A stretch of 64,000 nucleotides of DNA, from NCBI GenBank assembly GCA_022778805.1, contig JALFSN010000002.1, forward strand, positions 62,001-126,000, written 5' to 3'. Shown piece after piece: positions 25,656-35,477 of the stretch; within the stretch, counting starts at the first letter, position 1, and every line of letters starts with the position of its first letter. Source of the stretch: Arcanobacterium sp. (lineage in GTDB: Bacteria; Actinomycetota; Actinomycetes; Actinomycetales; Actinomycetaceae). The notes under the pieces are model-generated. The model was not told the origin of the DNA. It did not search any database and saw nothing but the letters and a program-made list of their open reading frames with translations. Position numbers and translations under genes: made by a program.

Positions 25656-27491
25656 TTACGTTCCTACACTTGGAGAATCAGCAATCCCCACGCGCACTTT
25701 CCACTGCGCCAGCGATTCGGTCACGCCTGCCCGCCGAGCGTCACGGGCACGTTCATTTTCCTCTAGCATCATGCGCCACAGCTGATCTGCATCCAGGTTG
25801 GCGGCGGAGATCATCGCTATCCCTGGCACGAGATCCACCGTGAGAGTTGCCAGAGCGAGCTTTCGCTGCAACGGACCAGCGGACATATGCAAGCTCTGAG
25901 TGTGCTCTTGAAGGATAACGCTCACCTGGCGTCCAAGCCTCCCTGCCCGAGTGATAGCCGCCCGCTCCGTCAGCGCTATTCCGTAGCCCGACCACCCCAC
26001 TGGAGCGAGCCATTTCGCCTGCTTAGGAGCACCGACGAACCACTGCCCTGTGCCTTTCCCATCAAACGCTTCCGTGAGCACTGCCAGATCATTGTCCGTC
26101 CCTAGCCCTGGTAGCAACGTCCAGAGAATGCGTAGCATCTGCTCTCTCGTGGCCACCGGTACAAACGTGCGAGTGATACTCTCTGTATCGCCCGCCACTC
26201 CGGCACGTGAGATATTGATGCTCCACCAATCCAAGCGTTTCCACAGCCATGGCCGATGTAGCTGCACGCCGTGAACGCGCTGCGGCGGGTACGTGCTGGT
26301 GACGAGCTTCGTCAAACCAGCGCGGCGGCGAAGACCATTCTCAGATAGGTAGAGTTTCGTACCGTAATCGTCGAAGAGGCTCTTGAGAAAACTCCACACA
26401 TAGCCGATGATCAGCACCAGCACGCCCACTAGCGCCGAGCCTAAAGCGAACACGTGGGACGGATTCAGCGTCACCCCCGTCACGATCCCCGCCACGGCCA
26501 TCACCGCAAGTACTATAAAACGCAGCGACAAGATATTTGCCGCAATCAGCCGTGCGCTCGGCAATTCATAAATCAACACATCTCTTTCGAGATCGTCAGC
26601 GTCGAGCACAACAGGGGCTGGATTCGGCGCTCGGAGCTGCCCTGGCGAGCCCAGCTGGTCTGGCACATCAAGCTGAGCTGCTCCAGCCACTGAGCCAGTG
26701 TCTACTGCAACACCCGATCTGGTGGCATCCGGTGGCACAGCTGAATCTGCTGCCGCATCCGTGGCAAGCGGCGGCAAACCAGAACGGACGCGATCTACAA
26801 TCACGAGTATCTCACGACGCAGCGCGGCGGCATCGCGCACCCTCAGCAGCCCTAGCTGCAGATCGTCGTCATTCCCAGCTGACTCCACTTTCACGGTGCC
26901 GAATCCAAAAATACGGCCGAAAAGAGTCTGCTGGATTTCTACGCTCTGCACCCGATCCCAGCGCATTTGAGTATGGCTCTTGACCAGTACCCCTTGGCGA
27001 AAGTGGATGCCCGTTTCCGTGACGGCAAATGTGCGCCGCTTCCAACTCACGTATCCAGGAATGATCGCCACCAGACTGACGCCGACGAAAGCGGCAACTG
27101 CAATCGCTACGATTTTCACCGACACTACTGTCGATGCCGCACTCAGCATCTGCAGCAGCTCTCCATCTTGCAAGACCTGACTGAGAATGTTAAAGACGGC
27201 ATATGCCAGCGCCACCCACACAATACCGATGCGAGTGATGGGCGTAATCTTGTGGAAACGTCGCCATGCCTGCTCGGGCACAGCAGCAGTGCCAAGATCT
27301 GACGTAATCGCTGTGCGCTTTGCTGACGCTGTGTGCTTTGCTGACGTCGAACGTGAATCAGCGTGGAAATCCGAGCGCGCTTGCGGCTGCGGCGGTTGGG
27401 GTTCCTGCCTTACCTGCTGGTGCAGATCTGCCCCAGGCCGCAGGGCACCCTGAGAATCTGGCTGAGCCTGTGGATCTGGACTCGACGTCAT
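25656..27491 (-). CDS. YdbT-like membrane protein with bacterial PH (bPH2) domains
   Basis: The 611-residue protein has a Gln/Pro-rich N-terminal tail (about 75 residues), two hydrophobic segments, a bPH2 domain (YVSWKRRTFAVTETGIHFRQG, then MRWDRVQSVEIQQTLFGRIFGFGTVKVESAG), two more membrane segments near 330-375, and further bPH2-like units after NGLRRRAGLT and ITRAGRLG. This matches Bacillus YdbT. Its ATG overlaps the stop of the smaller PH gene upstream (TAATG), reproducing the ydbS-ydbT pair. Molecular role is not established; YdbS/YdbT proteins are implicated in membrane homeostasis and antimicrobial tolerance. Confidence 0.85.
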   Translation of the reverse strand: MTSSPDPQAQPDSQGALRPGADLHQQVRQEPQPPQPQARSDFHADSRSTSAKHTASAKRTAITSDLGTAAVPEQAWRRFHKITPITRIGIVWVALAYAVFNILSQVLQDGELLQMLSAASTVVSVKIVAIAVAAFVGVSLVAIIPGYVSWKRRTFAVTETGIHFRQGVLVKSHTQMRWDRVQSVEIQQTLFGRIFGFGTVKVESAGNDDDLQLGLLRVRDAAALRREILVIVDRVRSGLPPLATDAAADSAVPPDATRSGVAVDTGSVAGAAQLDVPDQLGSPGQLRAPNPAPVVLDADDLERDVLIYELPSARLIAANILSLRFIVLAVMAVAGIVTGVTLNPSHVFALGSALVGVLVLIIGYVWSFLKSLFDDYGTKLYLSENGLRRRAGLTKLVTSTYPPQRVHGVQLHRPWLWKRLDWWSINISRAGVAGDTESITRTFVPVATREQMLRILWTLLPGLGTDNDLAVLTEAFDGKGTGQWFVGAPKQAKWLAPVGWSGYGIALTERAAITRAGRLGRQVSVILQEHTQSLHMSAGPLQRKLALATLTVDLVPGIAMISAANLDADQLWRMMLEENERARDARRAGVTESLAQWKVRVGIADSPSVGT

Positions 27492-27997
27492 TAGATTCCC
27501 TCCATATGTGCGCCGCCCAACTCCATGAGTTTTTCTCGCAGACGCTCAGCTTCCGCGAGCGGAAGCCCCTCAATGGAGGCATTCGTCGTAGCTGAAGCGG
27601 TGACCAGCTCAATCTTTGCTAAGCCGAAACGCGATAGCAGCGGACCCGTCTCCACGTTCACCTGCTGCATCCGGCCATACGGCACCAAGACTAGTTTTTG
27701 AAATAGCAGCCCTGCGCGTATGACGAGTTCTTCTGGCAACTCAGCATATCCAATCGCGCGCACGCGCCGCGGCGTGAGGAAAGCATCCACAATGGCACCG
27801 ATGAGCATAGCCGCCGTCACTGCCCATACGATGATCCTCCAGACGAGACTGTCGGTAGCAAACGTGACGACGCACGAGACGACGAGTAGCACGGCGACTA
27901 CTACGCCCCAGATGATCGCCGTACTGATGAGCGCCACTTTCACATAGTCGGGAGCCACCCGCTTTAGCGGCAAATCGTTTCCGAGAATGATTTTCAT
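27491..27997 (-). CDS. YdbS-like membrane protein with bacterial PH (bPH2) domain
   Basis: The 168-residue protein has two N-terminal membrane helices (about residues 22-72) and a single bPH2 domain recognised by VPYGRMQQVNVETGPLLSRF and GLAKIELVTAS. It is the small partner of the YdbS/YdbT pair, and is translationally coupled to the larger PH gene by a one-base overlap. Start ATG MKIILGND. Function is inferred only from the pair's conservation. Confidence 0.87.
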   Translation of the reverse strand: MKIILGNDLPLKRVAPDYVKVALISTAIIWGVVVAVLLVVSCVVTFATDSLVWRIIVWAVTAAMLIGAIVDAFLTPRRVRAIGYAELPEELVIRAGLLFQKLVLVPYGRMQQVNVETGPLLSRFGLAKIELVTASATTNASIEGLPLAEAERLREKLMELGGAHMEGI

Positions 27998-28077
27998 TTC
28001 TTCATATTACTAGATTTCTCGATATGGCTCCGGCCATTCCATGACTTTCCCGTCCCATCTGCAGCTCAGCCATCTGC

Positions 28078-28142
28078 GAAACTCAACTGTGCGCTCAGCT
28101 ACGCGCCTCAGTTGTGCCGCTGGGCAGCCAGCGTTGAGTTTC
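28078..28142. repeat. Inverted repeat in the DUF3180-ydbS spacer
   Basis: GAAACTCAAC (28078-28087) is matched perfectly by GTTGAGTTTC (28133-28142). A nested CAACTG/CAGTTG pair lies inside and would compete with it. It stands between the DUF3180 stop and the ydbS-like start on the minus strand, and could end one transcript or control the next. No U-tract is present. Confidence 0.55.
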
Positions 28143-28188
28143 TCATGTGACAGCTCAGCAGCGTGCCAGTGCACAGCGCAGCTATCTG

Positions 28189-28767
28189 CTACGCCGCAGC
28201 TCCAGCACCTGGGTGAGCAGTGTGCGGCGAATGCGTAGAGTCAGCATCTGAATCATCCACGACGCACCAGCGTTCAGCCTGATAACTCACGACTACTAAC
28301 ACCAGTGATGCGAGAGCACACAGAGACAGCCGAAACATCTGCTCAGCTAGAAAATTTGATGGGCCGGCATGAGCGTATGCACTGATGACGCCGAGCGCGC
28401 CCCCGACGAGCACTGCACCTGAGCGGGAGCCAGCCTGTGTGAGCACAAAAATCCGCCCCGCAGTGAGCGCATTGATCGCGTGCTCTCCGCGCCGATACGC
28501 CCGCACCCGCCAGCCTTGATAGCCCACAATAACGGCAAGAATCAGCGGCACCACACAGCTGATAAGCGGCACGACGATGGGCGCCAAGCCAGCGCGCAAC
28601 CACACTTCCACTGCGAAAAAGCACCCAGCTGCCACGATGACGGCAATTAGCACTAGTAGCCACGCAGATGTGAGATGGAGCTTCTCCGGATGTTTCTCAC
28701 CATGATTCACAGCTTCTCCATGCGGGAGTGAGTCACGCGAAGGCCGTGGGGGCTGCGCGTTGCTCAT
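28189..28767 (-). CDS. DUF3180 membrane protein
   Basis: The 192-residue membrane protein has four hydrophobic segments. The sequence ALTAGRIFVLTQAGSRSGAV and the closing helix ending in YQAERWC match DUF3180, an uncharacterised actinobacterial family that regularly follows folK. It overlaps the folBK stop by four bases (ATGA), so it is part of the folate operon. The C-terminal tail is acidic, then His/Pro/Ala-rich. Function unknown. Confidence 0.88.
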   Translation of the reverse strand: MSNAQPPRPSRDSLPHGEAVNHGEKHPEKLHLTSAWLLVLIAVIVAAGCFFAVEVWLRAGLAPIVVPLISCVVPLILAVIVGYQGWRVRAYRRGEHAINALTAGRIFVLTQAGSRSGAVLVGGALGVISAYAHAGPSNFLAEQMFRLSLCALASLVLVVVSYQAERWCVVDDSDADSTHSPHTAHPGAGAAA

Positions 28768-29822
28768 CGTCTGCGACCCCCACCGCCGTCGTGCCGTGGA
28801 TCTGGCGATCCCCAGCTGCCGAAATGGCCATTAAAACCCGAATCATCATCCCCGAAATCGGGATCGTCATCGCCAAAAACGCCGTCAAAATCCTCAAAAT
28901 CTTCGAGAAAATCAGAGTCATCCCCCCACTCGCTGAGCGCCTCCAGCACCCTGGGCATGTACTCATCCACACTCATGCGAGTAGTGCGCTGCCCCTCCGT
29001 CTGCGCGAGCAGATCCGCCACGGCAACTCCTGCGAGCGTGGCCGTAGGATCAACAGAGAGCCACGGTTCAAGCACGAAACGCCGCCGCGCTGCACGCGGA
29101 TGGGGGATGAGCAATTCCGGATCGGCGCTGGTCATTCCCTCGATATCAATCACGTCGATATCAAGAGTGCGTGCTTCCCAGCGCTTGGTGCGCACCCGAC
29201 CGTGCTCCGCTTCGATGTGGTGAAGCAGATGCAGAAAATCCAGCGGTGGAATGTCCGTATAGCACGTGAGGATAGCATTGACGTAATCTGGCTGATCGTC
29301 TTGACTGGCGGCAAGCTGCGGAGCTGTGCGGTATAGCTCGGAGATTTCTTCCACTTCAACGATATCCGAGAGCATGTGCACCGCCTCGATCACGTGCGCC
29401 TCAGGGACGTCGAGATTAGAACCGATGCCCAGCACCACTCGCCGCCGCCGCGACGTGAGCAATGCACCTGGCACAGTGGCTGTAGCGCTCACATCTGAAA
29501 AAGTATGCGCAATGGGAGCTTGTGGTTTATGCACGGTGACGGTGACGGTACGCGCCCCTAACTGCGCCACCTGCTGAGCGATACGATCAGCGAGCGTCTC
29601 AATGAGATTCACGTGACTACCCTCAAGGATGCGCATAGCCCGATCAGCTACGTCGGCATACGAGATAGTGGTTTGCAACGAATCCTCTGCCACCGCTTGC
29701 TCAACGCACACCGCCATCTCGATATCCACCACAAATTCTTGCGGCGTATCCTGCTCCTCAGGGAGCACTCCGTGCGCAGCAGTGGCTCGCAACCCCGTAA
29801 GCCGGATGATCTGCTCCCTCAT
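28764..29822 (-). CDS. folBK: Fused dihydroneopterin aldolase / HPPK (FolB-FolK)
   Basis: This is a two-domain folate enzyme. Residues 1-120 are FolB, with GLRATAAHGVLPEEQ and a dimer-type tunnelling fold. Residues about 125-290 are HPPK, with VVLGIGSNLDVPEAHV and the catalytic RWEARTLDIDVIDI. The start is the ATG at 29822, 13 bases after the folP stop; the track's longer ORF runs inside folP. The C-terminal 60 residues are an Asp/Phe/Gly-rich acidic tail ending GGGGRRR, beyond normal HPPK. It is coupled to DUF3180 downstream. Confidence 0.94.
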   Translation of the reverse strand: MREQIIRLTGLRATAAHGVLPEEQDTPQEFVVDIEMAVCVEQAVAEDSLQTTISYADVADRAMRILEGSHVNLIETLADRIAQQVAQLGARTVTVTVHKPQAPIAHTFSDVSATATVPGALLTSRRRRVVLGIGSNLDVPEAHVIEAVHMLSDIVEVEEISELYRTAPQLAASQDDQPDYVNAILTCYTDIPPLDFLHLLHHIEAEHGRVRTKRWEARTLDIDVIDIEGMTSADPELLIPHPRAARRRFVLEPWLSVDPTATLAGVAVADLLAQTEGQRTTRMSVDEYMPRVLEALSEWGDDSDFLEDFEDFDGVFGDDDPDFGDDDSGFNGHFGSWGSPDPRHDGGGGRRR

Positions 29823-29835
29823 CGTAGGAAAATCT

Positions 29836-30666
29836 TCACGCACTCTGCGCCTCCTGCCACCGTTTGCTCGCCGCATGCATCTGCTCATGCACCCGAATGG
29901 CCACGATGCTCGCTGCCACGTTATGTACGCGCACCCCCCAGATGCCCAGCTCACTGAGCAGCCCTGAAATCACGGCGGTGGCCACATCTCTATCCGCTCC
30001 ATTCGGGCCAAGTGGAGCGCTCAAACCGGCGATAAACCGCTTCCGGCTCGCTCCCACTAAGACGCGATGTCCCTCGCGCATTATCAACTCAAGCCCCGCA
30101 ATAGCATCCCAATCGTGATCGCCAGTCTTGGCAAAGCCCAGACCAGGATCGAGAATAATACGTTCTGGCGCAATTCCCGCCGCCACCGCAGCATCCCGCT
30201 GCCGCAAGAGCTCATCGTGCACCTCAATAGCCACATGCTGGCTGTAGCGTTCCAGCGAATTCATCGTCTGCGGATTGCCGCGGCCGTGCTGCAAGATATA
30301 GTCGCACTCCAGATCTGCCACTGTGGCAAACATATCCGAATCTCCCTGCCCACCAGTGACGTCATTGACGATCGTCGCCCCCGCTTGAACAGCGCGGGCA
30401 GCAGTAACGGCATGATAGGTATCGACTGAGAGCGCCGCCTGAGCATTGGCTGCTAGCTCCGTGACGACCGTATGGATGCGTTCCCACTCCTCGCTCGGTT
30501 CCAGCATCGTTGCCCCTGGGCGCGTCGATTCTCCACCGATATCGAGAATACTCGCCCCCTGTTCGATAAGCTCGCGGCCATGAGTAATCGCCGCATCGGC
30601 GTCACTCCACAGACCTCCATCAGAGAAAGAATCTGGGGTGACATTGACAATTCCCATCACGTGCAT
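29836..30666 (-). CDS. folP: Dihydropteroate synthase
   Basis: This enzyme joins dihydropterin pyrophosphate to p-aminobenzoate; it is the sulfonamide target. The TIM-barrel signatures are visible: MGIVNVTPDSFSDGG, ILDIGGESTRPGA, ALSVDTYH, IVNDVTGG, and LDPGLGFAKTGDHD, with VGASRKRF late in the chain. The length of 276 residues is normal. The ATG at 30666 has GAGGAGATATC upstream. It lies 71 bases after folE and feeds directly into folBK. Confidence 0.96.
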   Translation of the reverse strand: MHVMGIVNVTPDSFSDGGLWSDADAAITHGRELIEQGASILDIGGESTRPGATMLEPSEEWERIHTVVTELAANAQAALSVDTYHAVTAARAVQAGATIVNDVTGGQGDSDMFATVADLECDYILQHGRGNPQTMNSLERYSQHVAIEVHDELLRQRDAAVAAGIAPERIILDPGLGFAKTGDHDWDAIAGLELIMREGHRVLVGASRKRFIAGLSAPLGPNGADRDVATAVISGLLSELGIWGVRVHNVAASIVAIRVHEQMHAASKRWQEAQSA

Positions 30667-30737
30667 GATATCTCCTCACTTCTCCTCACTATCGAGCACC
30701 AGTGTATGCGGCATCAGCATGGGCTGCGTTTACGCCC

Positions 30738-31316
30738 TCAACGTTGCGCCATAATAAGGCTCATCGCCTCCGCGCGGGTGGTCTGCTCACGCATGACTCC
30801 GCGCACTGCGCTCGTCACCGTCTTCGCCCCTGGCTTGCGCACTCCGCGCATACTCATGCACAGATGCTCCGCTTCAATGACCACGATGACCCCTTGCGCA
30901 TGAAGTTTTTCAAAAAGAGCATCCGCCACTTGCGTGGTGAGCCGCTCTTGCACCTGCGGGCGCTGGGCATAGCCCGCCACGAGCCGAGCCAGCTTCGACA
31001 GACCCGTCACCCTCCCATCCGGCGCGGGAATGTAGCCAACGTGAGCCACTCCGTGAAAAGGCAAGAGGTGATGCTCGCACATGGAATACATCGGAATGTC
31101 TTTCACCAGCACCATCTCTTCATGGTGGATGTCAAACGTCGTCTCAAGCACCTGCGCCGGATCGCGGTAGAGGCCGCCAAAGATTTCCTTGGCAGAGCGG
31201 GCGATTCGTTCGGGGGTGTCTCTCAGGCCTTCCCGATCAGGATCTTCCCCCACTGCCACGAGAAAATCTCGCACCGCTTTTTCCACCGCAGCTGCATCAT
31301 AGTGCTGTTCGCTCAC
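30738..31316 (-). CDS. folE: GTP cyclohydrolase I
   Basis: This is the first enzyme of the folate pathway, converting GTP to dihydroneopterin triphosphate. The zinc ligands stand in [14 protein letters not shown] and HLCMSMRGV, with GLSKLARLV and RPQVQERLT as in the family. The length of 192 residues is typical of the type IA enzyme. The GTG start overlaps the ftsH stop (GTGA), placing it in the tilS-hpt-ftsH-folE run. Confidence 0.97.
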   Translation of the reverse strand: MSEQHYDAAAVEKAVRDFLVAVGEDPDREGLRDTPERIARSAKEIFGGLYRDPAQVLETTFDIHHEEMVLVKDIPMYSMCEHHLLPFHGVAHVGYIPAPDGRVTGLSKLARLVAGYAQRPQVQERLTTQVADALFEKLHAQGVIVVIEAEHLCMSMRGVRKPGAKTVTSAVRGVMREQTTRAEAMSLIMAQR

Positions 31317-33556
31317 TGCTCTCGCTCTCCTTCATCCACAGCTTCGTCCGCAGCTGACCGCGGCTGCGCTTGCTGATCCACCTGCTGCTTGCGCGCCGGC
31401 GGCATCGCAATGGGAGGAATATCAGATACTGGCCTACTCGGGGCAGATAGCCATTGCTCGCGTAAGGGCGCTTTCTTCACGTCGGCAAAAATCTCTTTTA
31501 GCTCTTCTTCAAGCACTGTCTCTTTCTCTAAAAGCCGACTCGCCAGAGTATCGAGCACGCTGCGGTTATCCATGAGCAGCTGCCACGCCTCTTGCATAGC
31601 GGTCTCCAGAAGCTGGCGCACTTCTTCATCTACTGTATGCGCTAAAGCATCAGAGAATTCTCGCTGCTGCCCACCGCCAAATCGACTCATCGGATCAGCT
31701 TCGTCGGCAGCTAGCCGCATAGACCCAATACGCGAACTCATGCCGTATTCCGTCACCATTTTGCGCGCGGTATTCGTCGCTTTCTGAATATCATTCGAGG
31801 CTCCAGTAGATGGATCGTGGAACACGATCTCCTCCGCAGCCCGCCCACCCATTGAATAGACCAGCTCATCAAGCAGTTGATTGCGAGAGACGGAATAGCG
31901 ATCTTCCGCCGGCATGACCATCGTGTATCCCAAGGCTCGCCCACGCGGTAAAATCGTCACTTTCGTGACGGGATCGGTGTAGTTCAGTGCGGCAGCCGCC
32001 ACCGCATGTCCACCCTCGTGGTAAGCCGTCATCAGTTTATCGGCCTCATTCATCACGCGCGTGGCACGCTGCGGGCCGGCAATCACGCGGTCGATTGCCT
32101 CATCGACGTCATCCATACTGATCTTGTGATGATCACGCCGCGCGGCGAGCAGAGCTGCTTCATTGAGCACATTCGATAGATCAGCACCGGAGAAACCAGG
32201 AGTGCGCCGAGCGATGCTTTCCAGCTGTACATCATCCTCAAGTGGTTTGCCTTTGGCGTGCACGGCTAAAATCGCTTTCCGCCCTGGAAGATCTGGCGCA
32301 TCCACGGCAATCTGGCGATCGAAACGCCCTGGACGTAGCAACGCTGAATCGAGCACATCCGGTCGGTTCGTCGCCGCAATCACAATCACGTTTGTCTTGT
32401 CGTCAAAGCCGTCCATTTCGACAAGCAACTGGTTGAGGGTCTGTTCGCGTTCATCGTTTCCACCTCCGATGCCGCTGCCGCGATTGCGTCCAACGGCGTC
32501 AATCTCATCGACGAAGACGATAGCCGGAGCCACTTTTTTAGCGCGATTAAATAGATCCCGCACCCGCGAAGCGCCTACGCCCACAAACATCTCCACAAAT
32601 TCGGAAGCCGAGATATTGAAAAATGGCACGCCAGCTTCACCGGCCACAGCCCGCGCAAGCAGCGTCTTGCCCGTACCAGGCGGGCCATAGAGCAGCACCC
32701 CTTTAGGGATTCGAGCGCCCATTTTTCGGAATTTATCGGGCGTCTCCAAGAACTCTCTGATCTCGCGCAGCTCTTGCACCGCCTCATCTTCGCCAGCCAC
32801 ATCCTCAAAGGTGACGTCGGGGCGATCAGAATCAAACCCCTCCCGCTTGAGTTTGCCAAAACCCGTCATCGTGCCTTGCAACCTTGGGAAGAGCCAGACA
32901 AAAATCCCCACCAAGATCAGCATCGGTAAGAGGAGTGAAAACATCGTGGAGAGGAATGACTCCGTGGGCACTACCGAATTGAAGCCATGCGTCGCTTTCG
33001 CATCGTGCACAAGCTGGTTCACTTGTTCAGCTTCAGCTGGCACGTACTGGAATTGCACTTTGCGGGTGGCAGGCATCTTATTGCCCTGGATATCCGTCGG
33101 CGTGTAATCCTTTTCCAACCACACTTGCACCACTTCGGAGTGCGCCGTCACCTGTACCCGCTCCAGCTCCTGCTTCTCCAGTATCTGCAGCCCTTCAGAG
33201 GTCTGGATCGCCGTAAACCCAAACGGATTCACAAACCACACAAACACTAGAGCAGCAAACAGGAGAAAAGCCACGACGCCGAAGACCCGCCGCCATGGGG
33301 AAGTCTTGCCCTTTTTTCCGTCTCGCTTCGGATCAGGTTTGAGAGCGCGTCCCTGGCCGCGCTCGTGCTCAGATTGCTCCGCATGAAGCGGCTCTCCGGT
33401 ACGCCAGATTGCAAAGAGATCGTCCTTGCTGCCCTCACCGCGCTGTGTCTGCGTCGGTTTGGGCTCACGCACCGATTTGTGCTCAGCTTTTACCGGCGTT
33501 TCTCTCTCGTCTACAGGCTCTTTCACCGATGTCTGCTCCTCGTCTGCCTCTTTCAT
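31313..33556 (-). CDS. ftsH: ATP-dependent zinc metalloprotease FtsH
   Basis: This is a membrane AAA+ protease that degrades misassembled membrane proteins. Two membrane helices (about residues 91-109 and 204-223) flank a small extracytoplasmic domain; Walker A GPPGTGKT is at 291-298, Walker B IVFVDEID follows, and the zinc site HEGGH is near 512. Unusually, about 88 charged residues precede the first helix, where FtsH normally begins; the start ATG directly abuts the hpt stop (TGAATG), which supports it. The total is 747 residues with a disordered C-terminal tail. Confidence 0.96.
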   Translation of the reverse strand: MKEADEEQTSVKEPVDERETPVKAEHKSVREPKPTQTQRGEGSKDDLFAIWRTGEPLHAEQSEHERGQGRALKPDPKRDGKKGKTSPWRRVFGVVAFLLFAALVFVWFVNPFGFTAIQTSEGLQILEKQELERVQVTAHSEVVQVWLEKDYTPTDIQGNKMPATRKVQFQYVPAEAEQVNQLVHDAKATHGFNSVVPTESFLSTMFSLLLPMLILVGIFVWLFPRLQGTMTGFGKLKREGFDSDRPDVTFEDVAGEDEAVQELREIREFLETPDKFRKMGARIPKGVLLYGPPGTGKTLLARAVAGEAGVPFFNISASEFVEMFVGVGASRVRDLFNRAKKVAPAIVFVDEIDAVGRNRGSGIGGGNDEREQTLNQLLVEMDGFDDKTNVIVIAATNRPDVLDSALLRPGRFDRQIAVDAPDLPGRKAILAVHAKGKPLEDDVQLESIARRTPGFSGADLSNVLNEAALLAARRDHHKISMDDVDEAIDRVIAGPQRATRVMNEADKLMTAYHEGGHAVAAAALNYTDPVTKVTILPRGRALGYTMVMPAEDRYSVSRNQLLDELVYSMGGRAAEEIVFHDPSTGASNDIQKATNTARKMVTEYGMSSRIGSMRLAADEADPMSRFGGGQQREFSDALAHTVDEEVRQLLETAMQEAWQLLMDNRSVLDTLASRLLEKETVLEEELKEIFADVKKAPLREQWLSAPSRPVSDIPPIAMPPARKQQVDQQAQPRSAADEAVDEGEREQ

Positions 33557-34111
33557 TCAGCCCCCGTACACTGCTGGTGAAAGTTTGGCAATGAATGGCA
33601 GATGGCGGAACTGCTCTGCGTAGTCGAGTCCGTAGCCCACAACGAAATCATTGGGGATATCAAAGCCAACGTAATCTGCTTTCACGTCGATCTTCGCAGC
33701 TGCTGGCTTGCGCACAATCGTGGCAATACGCACTGACTTTGCGCCCCGCGAGCGCAAGTTCGCCTGCAGCCACGAGAGCGTGAGTCCAGAATCGATGACG
33801 TCTTCTACGATAAGCACCTCTCGACCATTGACGTCTTCCGTGAGGTCTTTGATAATCCGCACCACTCCCGAACTCTTCGTGCTCGCCCCGTAAGAGCTGA
33901 CAGCCATCCAGTCCATCACCACGGGCACATGAATCTTGCGCGAGAGATCGGCCATCACCATAATGGCTCCCCGCAGCACACCCACAAGCAACAGTTCTTT
34001 GCCGGCGTAATCACGTGAAATCTCTTCACCCATCTGTGCAATTCGCTGAGCAATCTGCTCCTGCGAAACTACTACGCTTTCAAGTGCGTCTCCGGCATCA
34101 TGCAAATCCAT
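33557..34111 (-). CDS. hpt: Hypoxanthine phosphoribosyltransferase
   Basis: This purine salvage enzyme makes IMP and GMP from bases and PRPP. The PRPP-binding motif VLIVEDVIDSGLTL is clear, as are VGVLRGAIMVMADL and DYVGFDIPNDFVVGYGLDYAE. I place the start at the ATG at 34111 (MDLHDAGD, 184 residues), preceded by AAAAGGGA; the track's earlier ATG at 34150 overlaps the tilS stop as ATGA and remains possible. It sits between tilS and ftsH, its conserved position across many bacteria. Confidence 0.95.
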   Translation of the reverse strand: MDLHDAGDALESVVVSQEQIAQRIAQMGEEISRDYAGKELLLVGVLRGAIMVMADLSRKIHVPVVMDWMAVSSYGASTKSSGVVRIIKDLTEDVNGREVLIVEDVIDSGLTLSWLQANLRSRGAKSVRIATIVRKPAAAKIDVKADYVGFDIPNDFVVGYGLDYAEQFRHLPFIAKLSPAVYGG

Positions 34112-34146
34112 ATGATTTCCCTTTTGATTTTCTATAATTCTGGCGC

Positions 34147-35469
34147 TCATTCTGGCGCGGCACCAGGTGGGCGCCCCTGCGCGATCTCCAGAACGCCACG
34201 GCGTTTAATGGCATGTGCGCCTGGAAGGTCTATGCGTATATTATTCTCTCGGCCTGTTACCAGCTTATCAAGTGCTGAAATATGGCTAAAAAAGAGTTCA
34301 CCTTGGCGAGCTCCTACGCTCAACGCGGCCATCCGCAGACTGCGGGTGCGCACGGCCTGCGGATATGCGGCCAACTGCGCACAGCTTATCTGTATTCTCT
34401 GCTGCTGCGCGCTGGGCATCGTGGCGGCACTCGGCACCGCGGCAGTAGGGGCTGAGGTGCTCAGCGCCGCTGTGTTAGGCGCTGCGGCAGTGGGGATAGC
34501 GGCACTGGATATGGTGGGGGTGGACGCTGCAGCAGTGAAGGCGGCAGCGCTCAATACCGCTGTGTTAGGCGTTGCGGCGTTAGGAGCCGCGGCACTCGAT
34601 GCTGCTGTACTCGGCGTTGTGGGGTTGTCCATTGCAGTATTGGATATTGTGACGCTCGCAGCCAACGCCTGCCGCGCTATTTGCGTCAAGGCGGCATCAT
34701 CCGCAGCCGCCATCTCCCCCGTGCGGACGAGCGCTGGCACCACTCCTGCCCCGAGTATTTCTTCTAGCAGCGGAATCACCCGATAGCGTAGGGCGCTGCG
34801 CCTGAGCGAGCTGCCATCGGCAGCGCGCCATTCGCTCGTGAGCTGATTGGTGGGGTCTTCCACCCACGCCACATCCAGCTCGCGGCACACTGTGCGCAAG
34901 TGCTCACTCCTCATATCGAGCAGTGGCCGCACCATCGGCACATCGGAGTGCTCAGGCAGCGCGCCCGAGCGCGGCATCCCCGCGATGGAACGCGCCCCCG
35001 AGCCGCGAGCCAATCCCAGCAGCACCGTCTCTGCCTGATCGTCGGCATTGTGCCCGAGGAAGACTGGCACCGCTTGTGCGCCGCGCTCGCGGCCAAGGCG
35101 CAGCGCCTCATCTGCCAGCGCTTGATATCTGGCTAGTCGGGCATTGCCCTCCGGCCCCTGGCCAGCTCCTCCTGCGCTGGCATCTCCCACGTGTACTCTC
35201 ACCACTCGCGCGGCAATGCCTAGCGCGGTGAGCCGCTCGTGCACGATTCTGGCTTCGTGCGCTGACTCTTGCCGCAAGCCATGATCTACCGTGAGTGAGT
35301 GCAACTCAATAGCACGTGCCCGAGCGGCGTAGCGGGCGCTCACGGCCAAGGCCATTGAATCGGCTCCACCACTGATGGCGAGCAACACTGCAGACCCAAT
35401 AGGCAGTTGTGCAAAGGCAGCGCTGAGGGCTCGTCTCGCCTGCGAGACGAGCGGATGCGGATGTGCCAT
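34147..35469 (-). CDS. tilS: tRNA(Ile)-lysidine synthase TilS with Ala-rich repeat insertion
   Basis: This enzyme modifies the wobble cytidine of the tRNA-Ile that reads AUA. The PP-loop SGGADS lies at residues 33-38, with FLGHNADDQAETVL at 138 and RPLLDMRSEHLR later. Residues about 274-356 are a degenerate Ala/Thr/Ser/Pro repeat (APNTAVLSAAAFTAAAS and APNTAALSTSAPTAAVPS are related units) set between the catalytic part and the C-terminal substrate-binding part. Normal actinobacterial TilS is about 330 residues; this is 440. Nine bases separate it from the DUF2342 gene upstream. Confidence 0.93.
   Translation of the reverse strand: MAHPHPLVSQARRALSAAFAQLPIGSAVLLAISGGADSMALAVSARYAARARAIELHSLTVDHGLRQESAHEARIVHERLTALGIAARVVRVHVGDASAGGAGQGPEGNARLARYQALADEALRLGRERGAQAVPVFLGHNADDQAETVLLGLARGSGARSIAGMPRSGALPEHSDVPMVRPLLDMRSEHLRTVCRELDVAWVEDPTNQLTSEWRAADGSSLRRSALRYRVIPLLEEILGAGVVPALVRTGEMAAADDAALTQIARQALAASVTISNTAMDNPTTPSTAASSAAAPNAATPNTAVLSAAAFTAAASTPTISSAAIPTAAAPNTAALSTSAPTAAVPSAATMPSAQQQRIQISCAQLAAYPQAVRTRSLRMAALSVGARQGELFFSHISALDKLVTGRENNIRIDLPGAHAIKRRGVLEIAQGRPPGAAPE
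34402..34650. repeat. Degenerate GC-rich repeat inside tilS
   Basis: On the plus strand, units such as ACCGCTGTGTTAGGCGYTGCGGC (GCCGCTGTGTTAGGCGCTGC near 34468 and ACCGCTGTGTTAGGCGTTGC near 34558) recur about 90 bases apart, with looser copies between them. The frame stays open across the whole block, so length changes have been in multiples of three. Confidence 0.65.
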
Positions 35470-35477
35470 CTCGCTGC

